From: Olsenella profusa DSM 13989
Lineage (GTDB): Bacteria; Actinomycetota; Coriobacteriia; Coriobacteriales; Atopobiaceae
Length of the DNA: 64,000 bases
Assembly (NCBI RefSeq): GCF_030811115.1
Contig: NZ_JAUSQK010000001.1
Location: 1,116,001-1,180,000 of the forward strand
Direction of reading: 5' to 3'
The translations under genes and the position numbers were made by a program. The notes beneath the pieces are model-generated. The model did no database searches. It was given only the letters and a program-made list of their open reading frames with translations, and was not told where the DNA came from. Shown here piece after piece: positions 46,031 through 55,762 of the stretch; the stretch's first letter is position 1, and each line of letters begins with the position of its first letter.

Positions 46031-48538
46031 ATGGAGAGACCGAATCTCATCCTCGCAAATACGTGCCACCAAGAGCCTTATACAGCCCCTCAGAGCGGTC
46101 GGGGTAAACCACCGATTGCGCGCAACCCCACATTGCACGCAGCGAAGCTCAACAAGGAGTTGCAAGACGCATTTGCTGCGGATGATGATAGAAGAGCACA
46201 TGCTGTTGCTGACAGGCATGGAATCTATCTTGAGTTTACAGGCCCTCAAAACGGCGATTTGGCCACAAAGAGCTTGGAGGATGTACGGCAGGGTGTGCGC
46301 CTTCTCAATGTTCGCGAAGAGGACGGCGCCATGCGGGCGACTGTGTTTATCCCATCTGGGAAAGAACACTTTTTTCTTGATAGGGTGAAGGCATATGGCG
46401 ATCCGCACCAGGTCACCAAGAAGGGCAAGCCTCGCCACGAGAAACTGGTGTCTAGCATCGAGGATATCCGTCTGGCCATCGTCGATTCCCTCTGGACAGG
46501 CAGCGATGGCAAGCGTCCAGCAGACCAAAAGCAATGGCTCGAAATCTGGCTCCGGACAGGCAAGGATGAGGATGGCGGATCCTTCGAAGCGTATGCGGCG
46601 CTGCTCGATACGCTCCATATCGAGCACAAGAGTACCTTCATCTTGTTCCCCGAGCGCATGGTCACGCTGGCATATGCTAGCAAGGCCGATCTCGCCAGCC
46701 TCCTGAACAGCTACGATGGCCTTGCCGAGATAAAGGAGGCGCCCCTCGCGTCATCGTTCTTCGCCAACCTCGAGGCATTCGAGCAGCGCGAGTGGATCGA
46801 CGACCTATTGAGCAGAACGTCCTTTGCGTTTGGCAGGGCAAGCATCTGCATCCTCGACACGGGCATCAACAGCGGACATCCGCTCTTGTCCCCAGCCGTC
46901 GATGGAGATGTCGTTCTGGCTTATGACGATGCGCTGGGAACCGAAGACCGAGACAACCACGGTACCAAGCTTGCGGGGCTGGCCCTATATGAAGATCTGA
47001 AGGATAGCTTGTCATCTGCTGATCCGATTGAGGTGACCCACACCGTCGAGTCCGTGAAGATTCTGGACATGAACAGACAAAGCGAGCCTGACTTGTACGG
47101 AGACATCGCCAAGCAGGCGATAGACAGGGCTTTCGTGGCAAAGCCGAAGAGGAACAGGGTCTTCTGCTCCGGAGTTACTGCCAATGAATCCGAAATTACT
47201 GATGGTTTGCCTACCTCTTGGTCTGCCGCGCTTGACGAGGCTATCTCCCACGCGGACGACCCCTCGAGCGAGCATGAGTTCGTGCTTGTTTCCGGTGGGA
47301 ATATTCCATTGTCTATGCTGAATGGAACAGTCTATCCCGAGGCGAACGAGATCCGCTCCGTCCGTAGCCCAGGCCAATCGTGGAATGCGCTGACCGTCGG
47401 GGCATACAGCGAAAACGCTCTGGTCGAAGAGGATGACATACTGGCCACAGGCTACGAACCCGTTGCGATGCCAGGAGAGCTGTGTCCGCTTAGCACGACC
47501 TCCCTGCAGTGGAGGCATTCGATTGCGCCGGTGAAGCCCGAGATCGTCTGCCCCGGTGGAAACATAGTTGGGATGAATAGCGACTATTCAGACTGTCAGG
47601 ATTTATCGTTGCTGACCACTGGCTCTGATGTAGCATCGCGCCCGCTTGACACCGTCAACGCGACGAGCGCGGCAGTTGCCGAGGCTGCCTATATGGCGGC
47701 TGAGCTGGAGAATGCCTATCCAGACCTATGGCCCGAGACGGTAAGGGGCCTGCTAGTGCATTCCGCCCGCTGGTCACGAGCGATGATAGACAGATACTCG
47801 CCCAAGGGGTCGCCCGAGGACACGGCCACGAAGGGGCGCAGGAGGCTGCTTAGGGCTTGCGGCTACGGCATACCGGACTTGAGCCGTGCAATCGAATGCA
47901 GGGAGAGTAGCGTCAACCTCATCATCCAAGAGGTTCTGCATCCGTATGAGGTGAAGGATGGCCGTGAGACGATGAGAGAGATGCACCTCCATGCGCTACC
48001 TTGGCCAAAGGACGTGCTCATTTCGCTTGCCGACGCCGACGCGACGCTCCACGTGACACTTTCCTATTTCATCGAATCAGGGCCGGGGCAGATCGGATGG
48101 AAGGACAAGTATCGCTACGCTTCGCATGGCCTTCGCTTCGATGTGAACAAGCCAGGTGAGAGCAGGGATGAGTTCGAGAAGCGCATCAACGTCAGCGTTC
48201 GCGATGAGGACGAGGGCAAAACATCGAGCGGCTCTGGCGACTGGTTTCTTGGCGTCAACAATCGAAACGTGGGCTCGATTCATTCCGACTACAAGTATGC
48301 ATCCGCAATTGAGCTGAGCGATATCGAGTTTGTTGCCGTGTATCCAGTGATTGGCTGGTGGAGGTCCCGCAAATACCTCGGAAGGATTGACTCCGAGGCG
48401 CGATACTCGCTGATAGTGAGCATCGAGACGCCTGGCATGGAAACTGATCTCTATTCGGAGATTACCCAGGTGATAGAGAGCACGTCGGCAACGGCCGTCC
48501 CTATCACTGTCACCGGCATACAGCAAGCCGATCTCTAG
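46031..48538 (+). CDS. ietS: IetS-like S8 subtilisin-family protease
   Basis: The 835-residue protein has a long N-terminal region (1-270) and an S8 domain with the catalytic triad: aspartate in ICILDTGINSGHPLL, histidine in DNHGTKLAGLA and serine in VNATSAAVAEAAY. A beta-rich C-terminal region of about 250 residues follows. No signal peptide is visible, so it is cytosolic, as expected for a defence protease rather than a secreted enzyme. It is almost fused to the AAA ATPase gene, 5 bp apart. Triad intact, so probably functional. Confidence 0.83.
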   Translation: MERPNLILANTCHQEPYTAPQSGRGKPPIARNPTLHAAKLNKELQDAFAADDDRRAHAVADRHGIYLEFTGPQNGDLATKSLEDVRQGVRLLNVREEDGAMRATVFIPSGKEHFFLDRVKAYGDPHQVTKKGKPRHEKLVSSIEDIRLAIVDSLWTGSDGKRPADQKQWLEIWLRTGKDEDGGSFEAYAALLDTLHIEHKSTFILFPERMVTLAYASKADLASLLNSYDGLAEIKEAPLASSFFANLEAFEQREWIDDLLSRTSFAFGRASICILDTGINSGHPLLSPAVDGDVVLAYDDALGTEDRDNHGTKLAGLALYEDLKDSLSSADPIEVTHTVESVKILDMNRQSEPDLYGDIAKQAIDRAFVAKPKRNRVFCSGVTANESEITDGLPTSWSAALDEAISHADDPSSEHEFVLVSGGNIPLSMLNGTVYPEANEIRSVRSPGQSWNALTVGAYSENALVEEDDILATGYEPVAMPGELCPLSTTSLQWRHSIAPVKPEIVCPGGNIVGMNSDYSDCQDLSLLTTGSDVASRPLDTVNATSAAVAEAAYMAAELENAYPDLWPETVRGLLVHSARWSRAMIDRYSPKGSPEDTATKGRRRLLRACGYGIPDLSRAIECRESSVNLIIQEVLHPYEVKDGRETMREMHLHALPWPKDVLISLADADATLHVTLSYFIESGPGQIGWKDKYRYASHGLRFDVNKPGESRDEFEKRINVSVRDEDEGKTSSGSGDWFLGVNNRNVGSIHSDYKYASAIELSDIEFVAVYPVIGWWRSRKYLGRIDSEARYSLIVSIETPGMETDLYSEITQVIESTSATAVPITVTGIQQADL

Positions 48539-48572
48539 AAATCTTGAACTCAGAACGATATCGTTAAGACGC

Positions 48573-48715
48573 GTTTCCTCGGTTCAGGGTAGACGCCCTC
48601 CATGCGGGTATCCTGTGATTCCAAGGGGCCGCGTCTTTTGGATGGGCGTGCAGAGATGTGCCTGTTGAGGGGGCGCATGCAAAGCTTTGTGTGAACTAGG
48701 CACGTCATGCTATGG
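48573..48715 (+). repeat. Dispersed island repeat, decayed copy at 48.6 kb
   Basis: The stretch resembles the last 130 bp of the repeat at 36,561-36,783 (shared GCGTC..TGGA.GG, GATGTGCCTGTTG, GCAAAGC and a trailing CACG.CA..GCT). The rest of the 48,539-48,930 gap is AT-rich and shows no gene. Confidence 0.5.
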
Positions 48716-48930
48716 CTTGATATGAGCTTGAATTTTAGCGGCACCACAGTGACTGGGAAGCATTCTGCCGCCGCCGTTTCGTGAGTGGACTGGCAACATC
48801 AGTATGACGGTCCGTTTCTTGCTTGCAACGTAGATGCGCGTTTTCAATGCGATAAAAATTTTCCAAGTCATGGGTTGCGTGCGAAGGCAGAATACTCCAT
48901 GCACATCGGAAGGGAAAAGGGACTTGGCGT

Positions 48931-50393
48931 TTGACACGGCCGATAAGATTATTCGCTTCAGAGATGAGTTCTAGGGCAGGGGAAAGCCCTCCGGGGTGGA
49001 GTGGCTTCTATTACGACGAGACGAACAACTTCAGAAGACTTAAGGCCGGGAAGGCTCTAATCGAATCTCCTGGCGGAACTCACATTGCATCAGACAGCCT
49101 CGAGAAGAACTTCGTGATAGGCGGGGTTGCGTTCGCTACCAAGGAAGCCGAGGAGGCAACCAGACGGGCTTTTGCTGACCAGCAGTTCCCGACTTCGCCA
49201 GACAGCCAAAGCGGCAAGCGCGAGACGAAATGCAGGCAGATCTGCATCGGGCACAATGCCATCCAAATCCTAACCAACACCAGAGTTGGGAGAGTGAGTG
49301 ACTTCCTGAGGTTGCTGGACAGGGATGACGTCTACGTTCACGTCAGCACGACTAATGCCTTCCTCTATTACATCGTTTCTGAAATTGTCCAGAAGCTGGC
49401 ATGGATTCTAGGGACAGACGACAAGGGCATCGACTACAGCTCACACTTCCTAGAAGACATACTCTACGACATCGCGAGAGACGACAAGGCATCGCTTGTG
49501 GAAACCCTTAAGTGCTGGGGATATCCGTCCATGGATCATGCCCCAGACATTAGAGAGTTTTGCGATGCCCTCGAAAAGCGCGTGGAGAGTGCTGGGGACT
49601 CGACTCTCTGCGGCTATTCACTTAAACGTGACCCCATGAGACGGTATGGGCTGAGACGTCTGCTTCGTCACGTTGCAATGAAGTGCATTCTTATAGGGAG
49701 CAGCTCTGATGAGCGGCTGAGAATCAGTCCGGGAGATGATTGCATAGTCGACTCCCTCTGCGACTTTTACTGGTCGCCCTGCCTCGTGTGGTACCCCTCC
49801 TCGCACCATGTGTTCGATGAGGAAACGACAGTCAAAGAAAAACTGGAGTCCTTGCTCCCCGAGGGAACGATTATTAATGGTGAGATGCGCAATTCCGCCG
49901 AGGACACGATGATTCAAGCCTTGGACATTTGAGTTGGCCTGTATGTCAAATATGAAGAGCTGCTGGATGACTATGTGGCAAAGATGATTCTGCCGAATTA
50001 CAGAGTGAATCCCAGGCACCTTTCGTCAGAGGATGTGACGGGGGAAATCACTGCGAGGATTGAGGCGGAGAAAGAGCAGCTTGATGTCCTGTATAGGGCA
50101 AGCGGAAACAAAATTGCTCATAACGTTGCCCTGAGGGGCTGCAAAGCAAATTCGAAAGGGAGCTCGACGCCAGCGCACGCGAGCTAAGTCTCCCAAATAC
50201 GGATGAGGCCACTCAGGGTGCTGCTGATGCTATTCTGAGGCGGCTAAGCGAGACGGGCAAGGAAAGCATCCGCTTGATTAGCAGGCTTATCGTCAAATCA
50301 GTCGATGCGGACGAATACATGTACCACATCGAAGATAGCGAGACTGTTTACCAGCTTAGGGTGGGCCTGGTAAAAGCGCTTGCCGCATCTTGA
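48931..50393 (+). pseudogene. DUF3800-like protein gene with nonsense and frameshift lesions
   Basis: From TTG 48,931 the frame encodes WSGFYYDETNNFRRLK near the N-terminus, similar to the acidic start of DUF3800 proteins (putative nucleases), followed by FVIGGVAFATKEAEEATRRA. It meets TGA at 49,930-49,932 inside a QALDI-x-VGLYVKYEELLDDY stretch, then continues in frame to about 50,135, where the loss or gain of one base in AGGGGC shifts to a frame reading LQSKFERELDASARELSLP through YQLRVGLVKALAAS and a stop at 50,393. The original protein was about 485 residues. Confidence 0.7.
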
Positions 50394-50678
50394 GCTCCTA
50401 AGGAATCCGGTACAACAACGATATCCACAGCCAATCGTAATGCCGAGCACTCTTTTGAAAGGCAGTAGGAGACGGGGCTCAGTTGCGAGTTACAAATGGT
50501 CATTTCCGCAGTCCCGGCATTTGCTCCCAGTGGGTTGTGTTTATTCTCGGCTTCGCGTGCTGAAGCGGAACTCAGCACTGAGTTCCAGGTGAGTTCTGGT
50601 TTTGGGACGATTTCGCGGACGTGAAAATAAACATAGCCGATGGTCAGACGGCTCGTTGGGTTTATGCTTCCCTGTTTT

Positions 50679-50699
50679 GCGTCTATCGAGTGGGAATAG
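50679..50699 (+). other. att-like core, distal end (site 5)
   Basis: TCTATCGAGTGGGAATAG repeats the guaA terminus and still spells Ser-Ile-Glu-Trp-Glu-stop. Unlike the other copies it has no TGACTAC arms. It is the last copy I can find and probably marks the right end of the guaA-anchored island series. Confidence 0.65.
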
Positions 50700-51080
50700 A
50701 TAAAAACCTTGTTCAGGGCTTTGTATGAGTACCATTTTCATGCATTTGGCTACCGCCTCTTATACGGTTTTGGACAGGAAGCGCGGGAGTAAATAATCAA
50801 CGAAGTGCTTCGGACCTACTGGCCGGAGCCCTTTTCATATGCCCGATTACCTGCGGTTTTACTCCTCATTGGCGATGCTGCGCGTCCAAAACCATGAAAG
50901 AGTGGCTACGAGAGCACATGAGACATTACGGAAATGCAGTGATGGGGCTTTTGATACAGCCCCTTCCGTTGGGCGCGGCCTGGGCTCCTGCAGCCGTTCC
51001 CACGGCCTTTAGCGTTCCTTTGGACAGCCTGCCCAAACTGGGAGATGAAAGGTTGGACGGCAAAGAAGGAAGGAAACGAC
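50700..51080. other. Gene-free stretch after the island
   Basis: Open frames here have no recognisable protein character, and no repeat, RNA or strong promoter was identified. The preceding 50,394-50,678 is similarly empty. Confidence 0.5.
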
Positions 51081-51280
51081 ATGACGAGATGCGTTCTGGA
51101 AACGCGTGGGTTCGTGAAACGCTTCGGGCGGGGAGGCAGCGCCCAGACGGCGGTGGACCACGTATCGCTGTACGTCGATGAGGGGAAGGTCTACGTGCTG
51201 CTCGGCCCCAACGGCGCGGGCAAGTCGACCACGCTCAAGATGATCGCGGGCATGCTGCATCCCACCAAGGGCCACGGCCT
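51081..51280 (+). pseudogene. ABC transporter ATPase, 5' fragment
   Basis: About 65 codons of a BcrA-type ABC ATPase remain, starting [17 protein letters not shown] and including Walker [21 protein letters not shown]. After LHPTKG the sequence becomes unrelated. No signature motif or Walker B is present. It lies beside a complete TetR/ABC exporter operon but reads as a separate, deleted transporter. Confidence 0.75.
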
Positions 51281-51371
51281 GCATCAGGCCGCGTACGTAA
51301 CCGACGACACGCATGCAGGGCGCGGCTCCAAGCGTGGCGCCGCCGTTGCCCCGCAGTGCGCCCCTCGCCGC

Positions 51372-51950
51372 TCACCCGAGCATCGCCTTAGCCGGGCCGC
51401 GCAGAACGGCGGAGCGCGCCGTCGCGACAAGCTCTTCGAGCGGCATGTCGCGGTCCGACGCGAGCCAGCGCGCGTACATGCCCAAAAGCATGCTCGACGT
51501 CCCGTAGAAGACGAGGGCCTGCCGCTCGGACATCCTCTCGATGCCGACGTGTGCGCAGACCACCCCCATCGCGGCCAGGCGCGCCCGCTCGACGAAGGAT
51601 GGGTCGGCCCCGTTGAGGAGCACGGCGAGGTGACCGAAGTGGTCCCCGAGCGCCTCCTCGATGCACCGCGCGGTTCTTGCGCATCCCCTGCGTCCTCCCG
51701 GCGCGAGGGCTGCGAGCACCTCCGGGAAGAGAACTTCCTCGACCCGCTCGGATATCTCGGCCTCGCATTGGTCGCGCACGTCGTAGACGCTCGAGAAGTG
51801 CGTGTAGAACGTGGACCGCGTGATGCCGGCTCTTCCGCACACCTCGCGCACAGTGATGCGCTCTATAGGGTCGTCCCTCATGATCTCGAACAGACCATCG
51901 GTGATGCGCCGCTTCGTCGCCGCCACGGTCCTGGAATCGCATTCTCCCAC
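51372..51950 (-). CDS. TetR-family regulator
   Basis: The 192-residue protein has the TetR N-terminal HTH ([20 protein letters not shown], then [17 protein letters not shown]) and a helical C-terminal ligand domain. I chose GTG at 51,950, preceded by AGGAGG; the longer upstream reading covers the intergenic operator region and lacks homology. It is divergent from the ABC exporter genes at 52,064-54,026, which it probably represses, with an inducer yet unknown. Confidence 0.88.
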   Translation of the reverse strand: MGECDSRTVAATKRRITDGLFEIMRDDPIERITVREVCGRAGITRSTFYTHFSSVYDVRDQCEAEISERVEEVLFPEVLAALAPGGRRGCARTARCIEEALGDHFGHLAVLLNGADPSFVERARLAAMGVVCAHVGIERMSERQALVFYGTSSMLLGMYARWLASDRDMPLEELVATARSAVLRGPAKAMLG

Positions 51951-52029
51951 GGGTCCTCCTCCCGGAAATCGGACACATCCGCCCGTTCTGTCGCTTGAAC
52001 GGGGGTGGGGCTCCCCGCACAATGAAATC

Positions 52030-52042
52030 GGACACGGTGTCC
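52030..52042. promoter_or_regulatory. Palindromic operator between tetR-like and ABC genes
   Basis: GGACACGGTGTCC is a perfect palindrome around one central base, 21 bp before the ABC ATPase start. The half-site GAAATCGGACAC occurs again near 51,965. A TetR dimer binding here could control both divergent units. Confidence 0.6.
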
Positions 52043-52063
52043 ATTTTACGGAAGGAGGCTGCC

Positions 52064-52813
52064 ATGGGTCAAGAAACGGCACTCGTGCGGGTCGAGTCCG
52101 CATCCAAGAGCTTCGGGAGGAGACGCGTGCTCGACGAGGTGTCGTTGGAGGCGCACTGCGGGCAGGTCGTGGGGCTCATCGGCCCCTCCGGGTGTGGCAA
52201 GACGACGCTCGTCAGCCTCGTCGTCGGGTCGGCGGTCCCGAGCTCGGGCCACGTCTTCCTCGACGGCGAGGAGGCCCCCTATCCGACGATGCGCCCGAAA
52301 CTCGGCTACATGCCCCAGGACGCGGCCCTCTACGAGGGCGTCACCGCCCGCGAGAACCTAGCCTTCTTCGGGGCGCTCCAGGGGCTCTCCCGCACGCAAA
52401 TCCGCATACGTGAGGCGGAGCTGCTGCCGCTCCTTGGTCTGGAGGACGCCCGCGATCAGCTCGTCGGCAGCTTCTCGGGCGGCATGAAGCGCCGCCTCTC
52501 GCTCGCCGTGGCGCTCGTCGCCAAGCCCGACATCCTGGTGATGGATGAGCCCACGGTGGGCCTCGACCCGGTGCGGCGCATCGAGCTCTGGAGCCTCTTC
52601 AGAACGCTCGCCGACGGGGGTGCCGCGCTGCTGGTGACCACCCACGTCATGGACGAGGCCGCCCACTGCGACGTCGTCGCTCTGATGAGGGAGGGCGCTC
52701 TTGTGTCTGTCGGCTCGCCCCGGGTGATTCTCGAGTCGACATCGACGGGAAGCTTGGAGGAGGCCTTCGTCGCCCTCGTGGGGCCGAAGGGGAAGGAGAC
52801 CGACCATGCGTAG
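52064..52813 (+). CDS. ABC exporter ATP-binding protein
   Basis: The 249-residue protein has Walker A IGPSGCGKTTLVSLVVG, the Q-loop YMPQDAALYEG, the signature FSGGMKRRLSLAVALV, Walker B ILVMDEPTVGLDP and the switch VTTHVMDEA. This is the DrrA/CcmA-like class linked with ABC-2 permeases that export drugs or lipids. The ATG at 52,064 follows GGAAGGAGG. The gene overlaps the permease by 8 bp. Confidence 0.92.
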   Translation: MGQETALVRVESASKSFGRRRVLDEVSLEAHCGQVVGLIGPSGCGKTTLVSLVVGSAVPSSGHVFLDGEEAPYPTMRPKLGYMPQDAALYEGVTARENLAFFGALQGLSRTQIRIREAELLPLLGLEDARDQLVGSFSGGMKRRLSLAVALVAKPDILVMDEPTVGLDPVRRIELWSLFRTLADGGAALLVTTHVMDEAAHCDVVALMREGALVSVGSPRVILESTSTGSLEEAFVALVGPKGKETDHA

Positions 52814-54026
52814 CCTGCTCGCGGTTGCCCGCCGCATCATCGCGGAATTCGCCCATGACCGGAGGGTGGTCGCGGTGCTCGTCCTTGCCCCCTGCGTCAC
52901 CTTCCTCCTGTTCTACCTCGTTCTGGGCGTGCCCCCCTACGTGCCCCGGCTCGCACTCGTCAACGTCCCCGACAGCTTCGTCTCCTACCTCAGCAACGAG
53001 AACTGCGCCCTGCAAACCGCCAACGCCCAGGAGGCGCAGCGGCTCCTCGAGGCGGCGGAGGTGGACGCCGTCGTCTCGGCGGGCGACGGCCACGTCCTCG
53101 AAGTGCGCGTCGAGGGCGCGGACGCCTCGCACACCGCCGCCGCGCTATCCATCATCCGCTCCGCCCTTGTCAAGCAGCAGGAATCCGCTCGCGACGAGCT
53201 GCTTTCCCAGGCGGGCGAGTTCGAGGAGCGCATCGACTCCATCGAGTTCGACATCGACGACGAGACGCGCTCACGCCTGCCCGCCGGAGTTCTCGAGGCG
53301 ATAGAGGAGGCGGAATCGCTTGCAAGAGACGTCCCCGACGTGGAAGGCGCCATGCCCTTCACGTCCATCGAGGTCGGCTACCTCCACGGCCGGGCCGACT
53401 GGACCGTCTTCGAGTACTACGGGCCGGTCTTCATCGGGCTGTTCGTGTTCATGTTCGTCTTCATGACCGGCTCCATGAGCCTGCTCGCCGAGCGGACCTG
53501 CGGCACGAGGGAACGGCTGCTCACCACACCCGTGAGGGGCTGGCAGGTCGCTGGCGGCTACACGCTCGGATTCGGCTTGGTGGCCCTGCTGTACACGGCC
53601 GTCACGATCGCCTTCACCGTGTGCGTGGTGGGCTTCCCGAACGAGGGCTCGCCGCTGCTCGTCGCGGCCCTCGCAGTCTCCATGGCGGCGGTGTCGCTCA
53701 CCCTGAGTCTGGCCGTCTCGGGCCTGGCCAGGAGCCCCTTCCAGGTCATCCAGCTGCTGCTCGTGTTCGTCATACCGCAGCTGATGCTTTCGGGCATCTT
53801 TGACCTCTCCCAAGCGCCGGCATGGCTGCGGGCCGTCGCCTCGGCGCTGCCGCTCGGCTACGGGGCCGAAGCCTTGCGCGACGTCATGCTGCGCGGAGCG
53901 GGGCTCGAGGCGGTAGCTGCCCCCCTCGCCATCATGTGGGGCTTCGCCGCCCTCTTCTTCGCCCTGGCGTGCTTGAGCATGAGGCGGCCGCAGGTCAGGC
54001 GAGCCGGGCTCTCCTGGCCCCGATGA
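52806..54026 (+). CDS. ABC-2 type exporter permease
   Basis: The 406-residue protein has one N-terminal membrane segment (VVAVLVLAPCVTFLLFYLVL), a long extracytoplasmic loop of about 170 residues and five more membrane segments in the C-terminal half (FIGLFVFMFVFMTGSMSLLA, then ERTCGTRERLLTTPVRGWQV as the coupling helix). This is the YhgE/ABC-2 topology. It forms the exporter with the preceding ATPase under TetR control. The substrate cannot be inferred. Confidence 0.9.
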   Translation: MRSLLAVARRIIAEFAHDRRVVAVLVLAPCVTFLLFYLVLGVPPYVPRLALVNVPDSFVSYLSNENCALQTANAQEAQRLLEAAEVDAVVSAGDGHVLEVRVEGADASHTAAALSIIRSALVKQQESARDELLSQAGEFEERIDSIEFDIDDETRSRLPAGVLEAIEEAESLARDVPDVEGAMPFTSIEVGYLHGRADWTVFEYYGPVFIGLFVFMFVFMTGSMSLLAERTCGTRERLLTTPVRGWQVAGGYTLGFGLVALLYTAVTIAFTVCVVGFPNEGSPLLVAALAVSMAAVSLTLSLAVSGLARSPFQVIQLLLVFVIPQLMLSGIFDLSQAPAWLRAVASALPLGYGAEALRDVMLRGAGLEAVAAPLAIMWGFAALFFALACLSMRRPQVRRAGLSWPR

Positions 54027-54289
54027 GGAGGCGGATGCGGTCTCGTTCGCCACGAACTGTTTTTCCCGAAACCTCGCCAGACGCGTCATGGGTCTTCCAG
54101 AGTCGACGGGCGGTTGTGCCGGATGGTCGAAAGGCCTGTTCGGACACTGGTGCTTAGGGGGTGTTCCGCTAGGCGGTACGCCCTGGGGGGCACGTCGATG
54201 CTGCTGCAAAATGCCAACACGGGAATCCACCGCGCCCATTACAGTCTGAGCCGCAGACAATCCGTGCGTCTTGATTTTCGCCGTCGTCG

Positions 54290-54556
54290 ATGGGCTATGT
54301 TGGAAGCGATGCGGGTCTCGCTGAAGGACTCGCTGCCGTGCTCGCGTACGACCTCAAGACGCCACTCACGGTGACGCTCGTCAACGCCGACCTGCTCGTC
54401 GAGACCGCCGCCTCGGGCACGCTCGGCGCGGACCAGGCCGCATGCGCCCAGCGCTCAACCTGGTGGGAAGCGTCTGCGACCATGCGCGCGGGGGCCGGGT
54501 GTCGCTCTCGTTCTCCTATGATGCCGGCGTGCGGGTCCTCTCTATCGCCGTCGACG
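54290..54556 (+). pseudogene. Sensor histidine kinase remnant
   Basis: One frame reads LAAVLAYDLKTPLTVTLVNA, a HisKA phospho-acceptor helix in which the usual histidine (AHDLKTPL) reads tyrosine. A second frame slightly downstream reads LNLVGSVCDHARGGRVSLSF and VRVLSIAVDG, a HATPase_c N-box region. The intervening part is deleted and frames are shifted. It is abruptly joined to the broken DUF4143 gene near 54,556. Confidence 0.6.
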
Positions 54557-55511
54557 GCGTATCCCCGGCGTCTCAACTCGTTGTAGACGACGCTCTCTAT
54601 GCCGAAGCCGACGTCATTCTGCCTGAAGTTGATTTGCGCGTTACGAAGCCCAACATCCTCGGGGTAGTACTTCGCCGGGGTCTTCAGGTACGCCTTGCCC
54701 TTGATGTCATATCGGCGCGCTCTCTCGAACAGGAACGCATCCTCCAGGTGCTGAATGTAGGCGTAGACCGTGTCGTCGGTAATCTTGACGTGCTTCTCGG
54801 TCTGCAGGGTGCCCGCGAGACCGCTCGTGCTCACAAGCGAGCCGGTGGTGGAGCAGAGTACGTCGAACAGCGCGGCCATCTTCTCAGGCAGGAGCACGTC
54901 GTTGCGTTCGACAACGTCGCTCAGGTACGTCTGCGCGACCAGGTTCTCAAGGTAGCGCATCTTCGAAGCCTCGTCCGGCTCGTCGAACAAGTGCGGCATG
55001 CCGCCGTAGGCGAGGTGCTCCTGCAGCGCAAAGCGCTTGTGCCCGCATAGGCGGCATAGAACTCGCAGTAGGAAAGCGGATGCACACGCACTTCAGTGCC
55101 GCGGTCCCTGAAGCCTGTCGCGATATCCCTCGAGAGGAGCTTGGAGTTGCTTCCCGTGATGTACACGTCGTAGTTCGTGTGGTTGTTCAGCGATATGACG
55201 ACTCCCTCGAACGCCTCCACCATCTGGATCTCGTCGAGGATGATGTAGTACTGGGTGCCCTCGTCAGGCGCCGCCTTCTCCACGTACTCGCGCAGTGCCT
55301 TCCTCTCACGCAGCTCTTCGAACCTGTCGTCGTCGAGCGCTACGATAACGATCTGATTGTCGCGTGCGCCCTCGCCACGGAGGTAGTCGCAGAACAGGTT
55401 CTTGAGAAGATAGCTCTTGCCGCAGCGGCATACCCCGGTGATTATCTTAGCGTAGGGACTGAGCATCCTCTGCTTCAGTTGCTCCAGATATTCATCCCTC
55501 TCGATTCTCAT
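54557..55511 (-). pseudogene. DUF4143-type AAA ATPase, frameshifted and 3'-truncated
   Basis: The 5' part (MRIERDEYLEQLKQRML, Walker A ITGVCRCGKSYLLKNL, Walker B YYIILDEIQMV, VYITGSNSKLLS) reads well to about 55,045. There a one-base change shifts the frame, and the protein resumes as HLAYGGMPHLFDEPDEASKM through YLSDVVERNDVL and KYYPEDVGLRNAQINFRQND, ending at ELRRRGYAV where it meets the histidine-kinase remnant. The C-terminal nuclease-like part is lost. Related to the intact gene at 35,078. Confidence 0.8.
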
Positions 55512-55721
55512 AATCCCTCGATCTTCGATTCACATGTGCAGTATTTTTCGACTGGTATGCTAAAAGCATCGCACTCTGCCGCATCATTCAGATCAGGGTT
55601 TCGATCGAGTTTCATGTAACGAGGGATACCCACCGTGGTCGGATGAAGTTGTTAATCAACCCGATGGAATGTGTCGGTGAGCATTTTTATAGTGTTTGTC
55701 CATCAGTTGGTACCAGACTAT

Positions 55722-55747
55722 ATACTGGCTATAATTTTAGCCAGTAT
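55722..55747. promoter_or_regulatory. Operator palindrome of phd-doc
   Basis: ATACTGGCTA and TAGCCAGTAT form a perfect 10-bp inverted repeat around TAATTT, ending 15 bp before the antitoxin ATG. Phd antitoxins bind such palindromes overlapping the promoter and repress their own operon, more strongly with Doc bound. Confidence 0.75.
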
Positions 55748-55762
55748 CGAAAGGAGCCGGGT

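Noticed and set aside
18780-50699. A complete prophage at guaA
   Set aside because: No capsid, terminase, tail, portal or lysis genes were found between the att-like sites.
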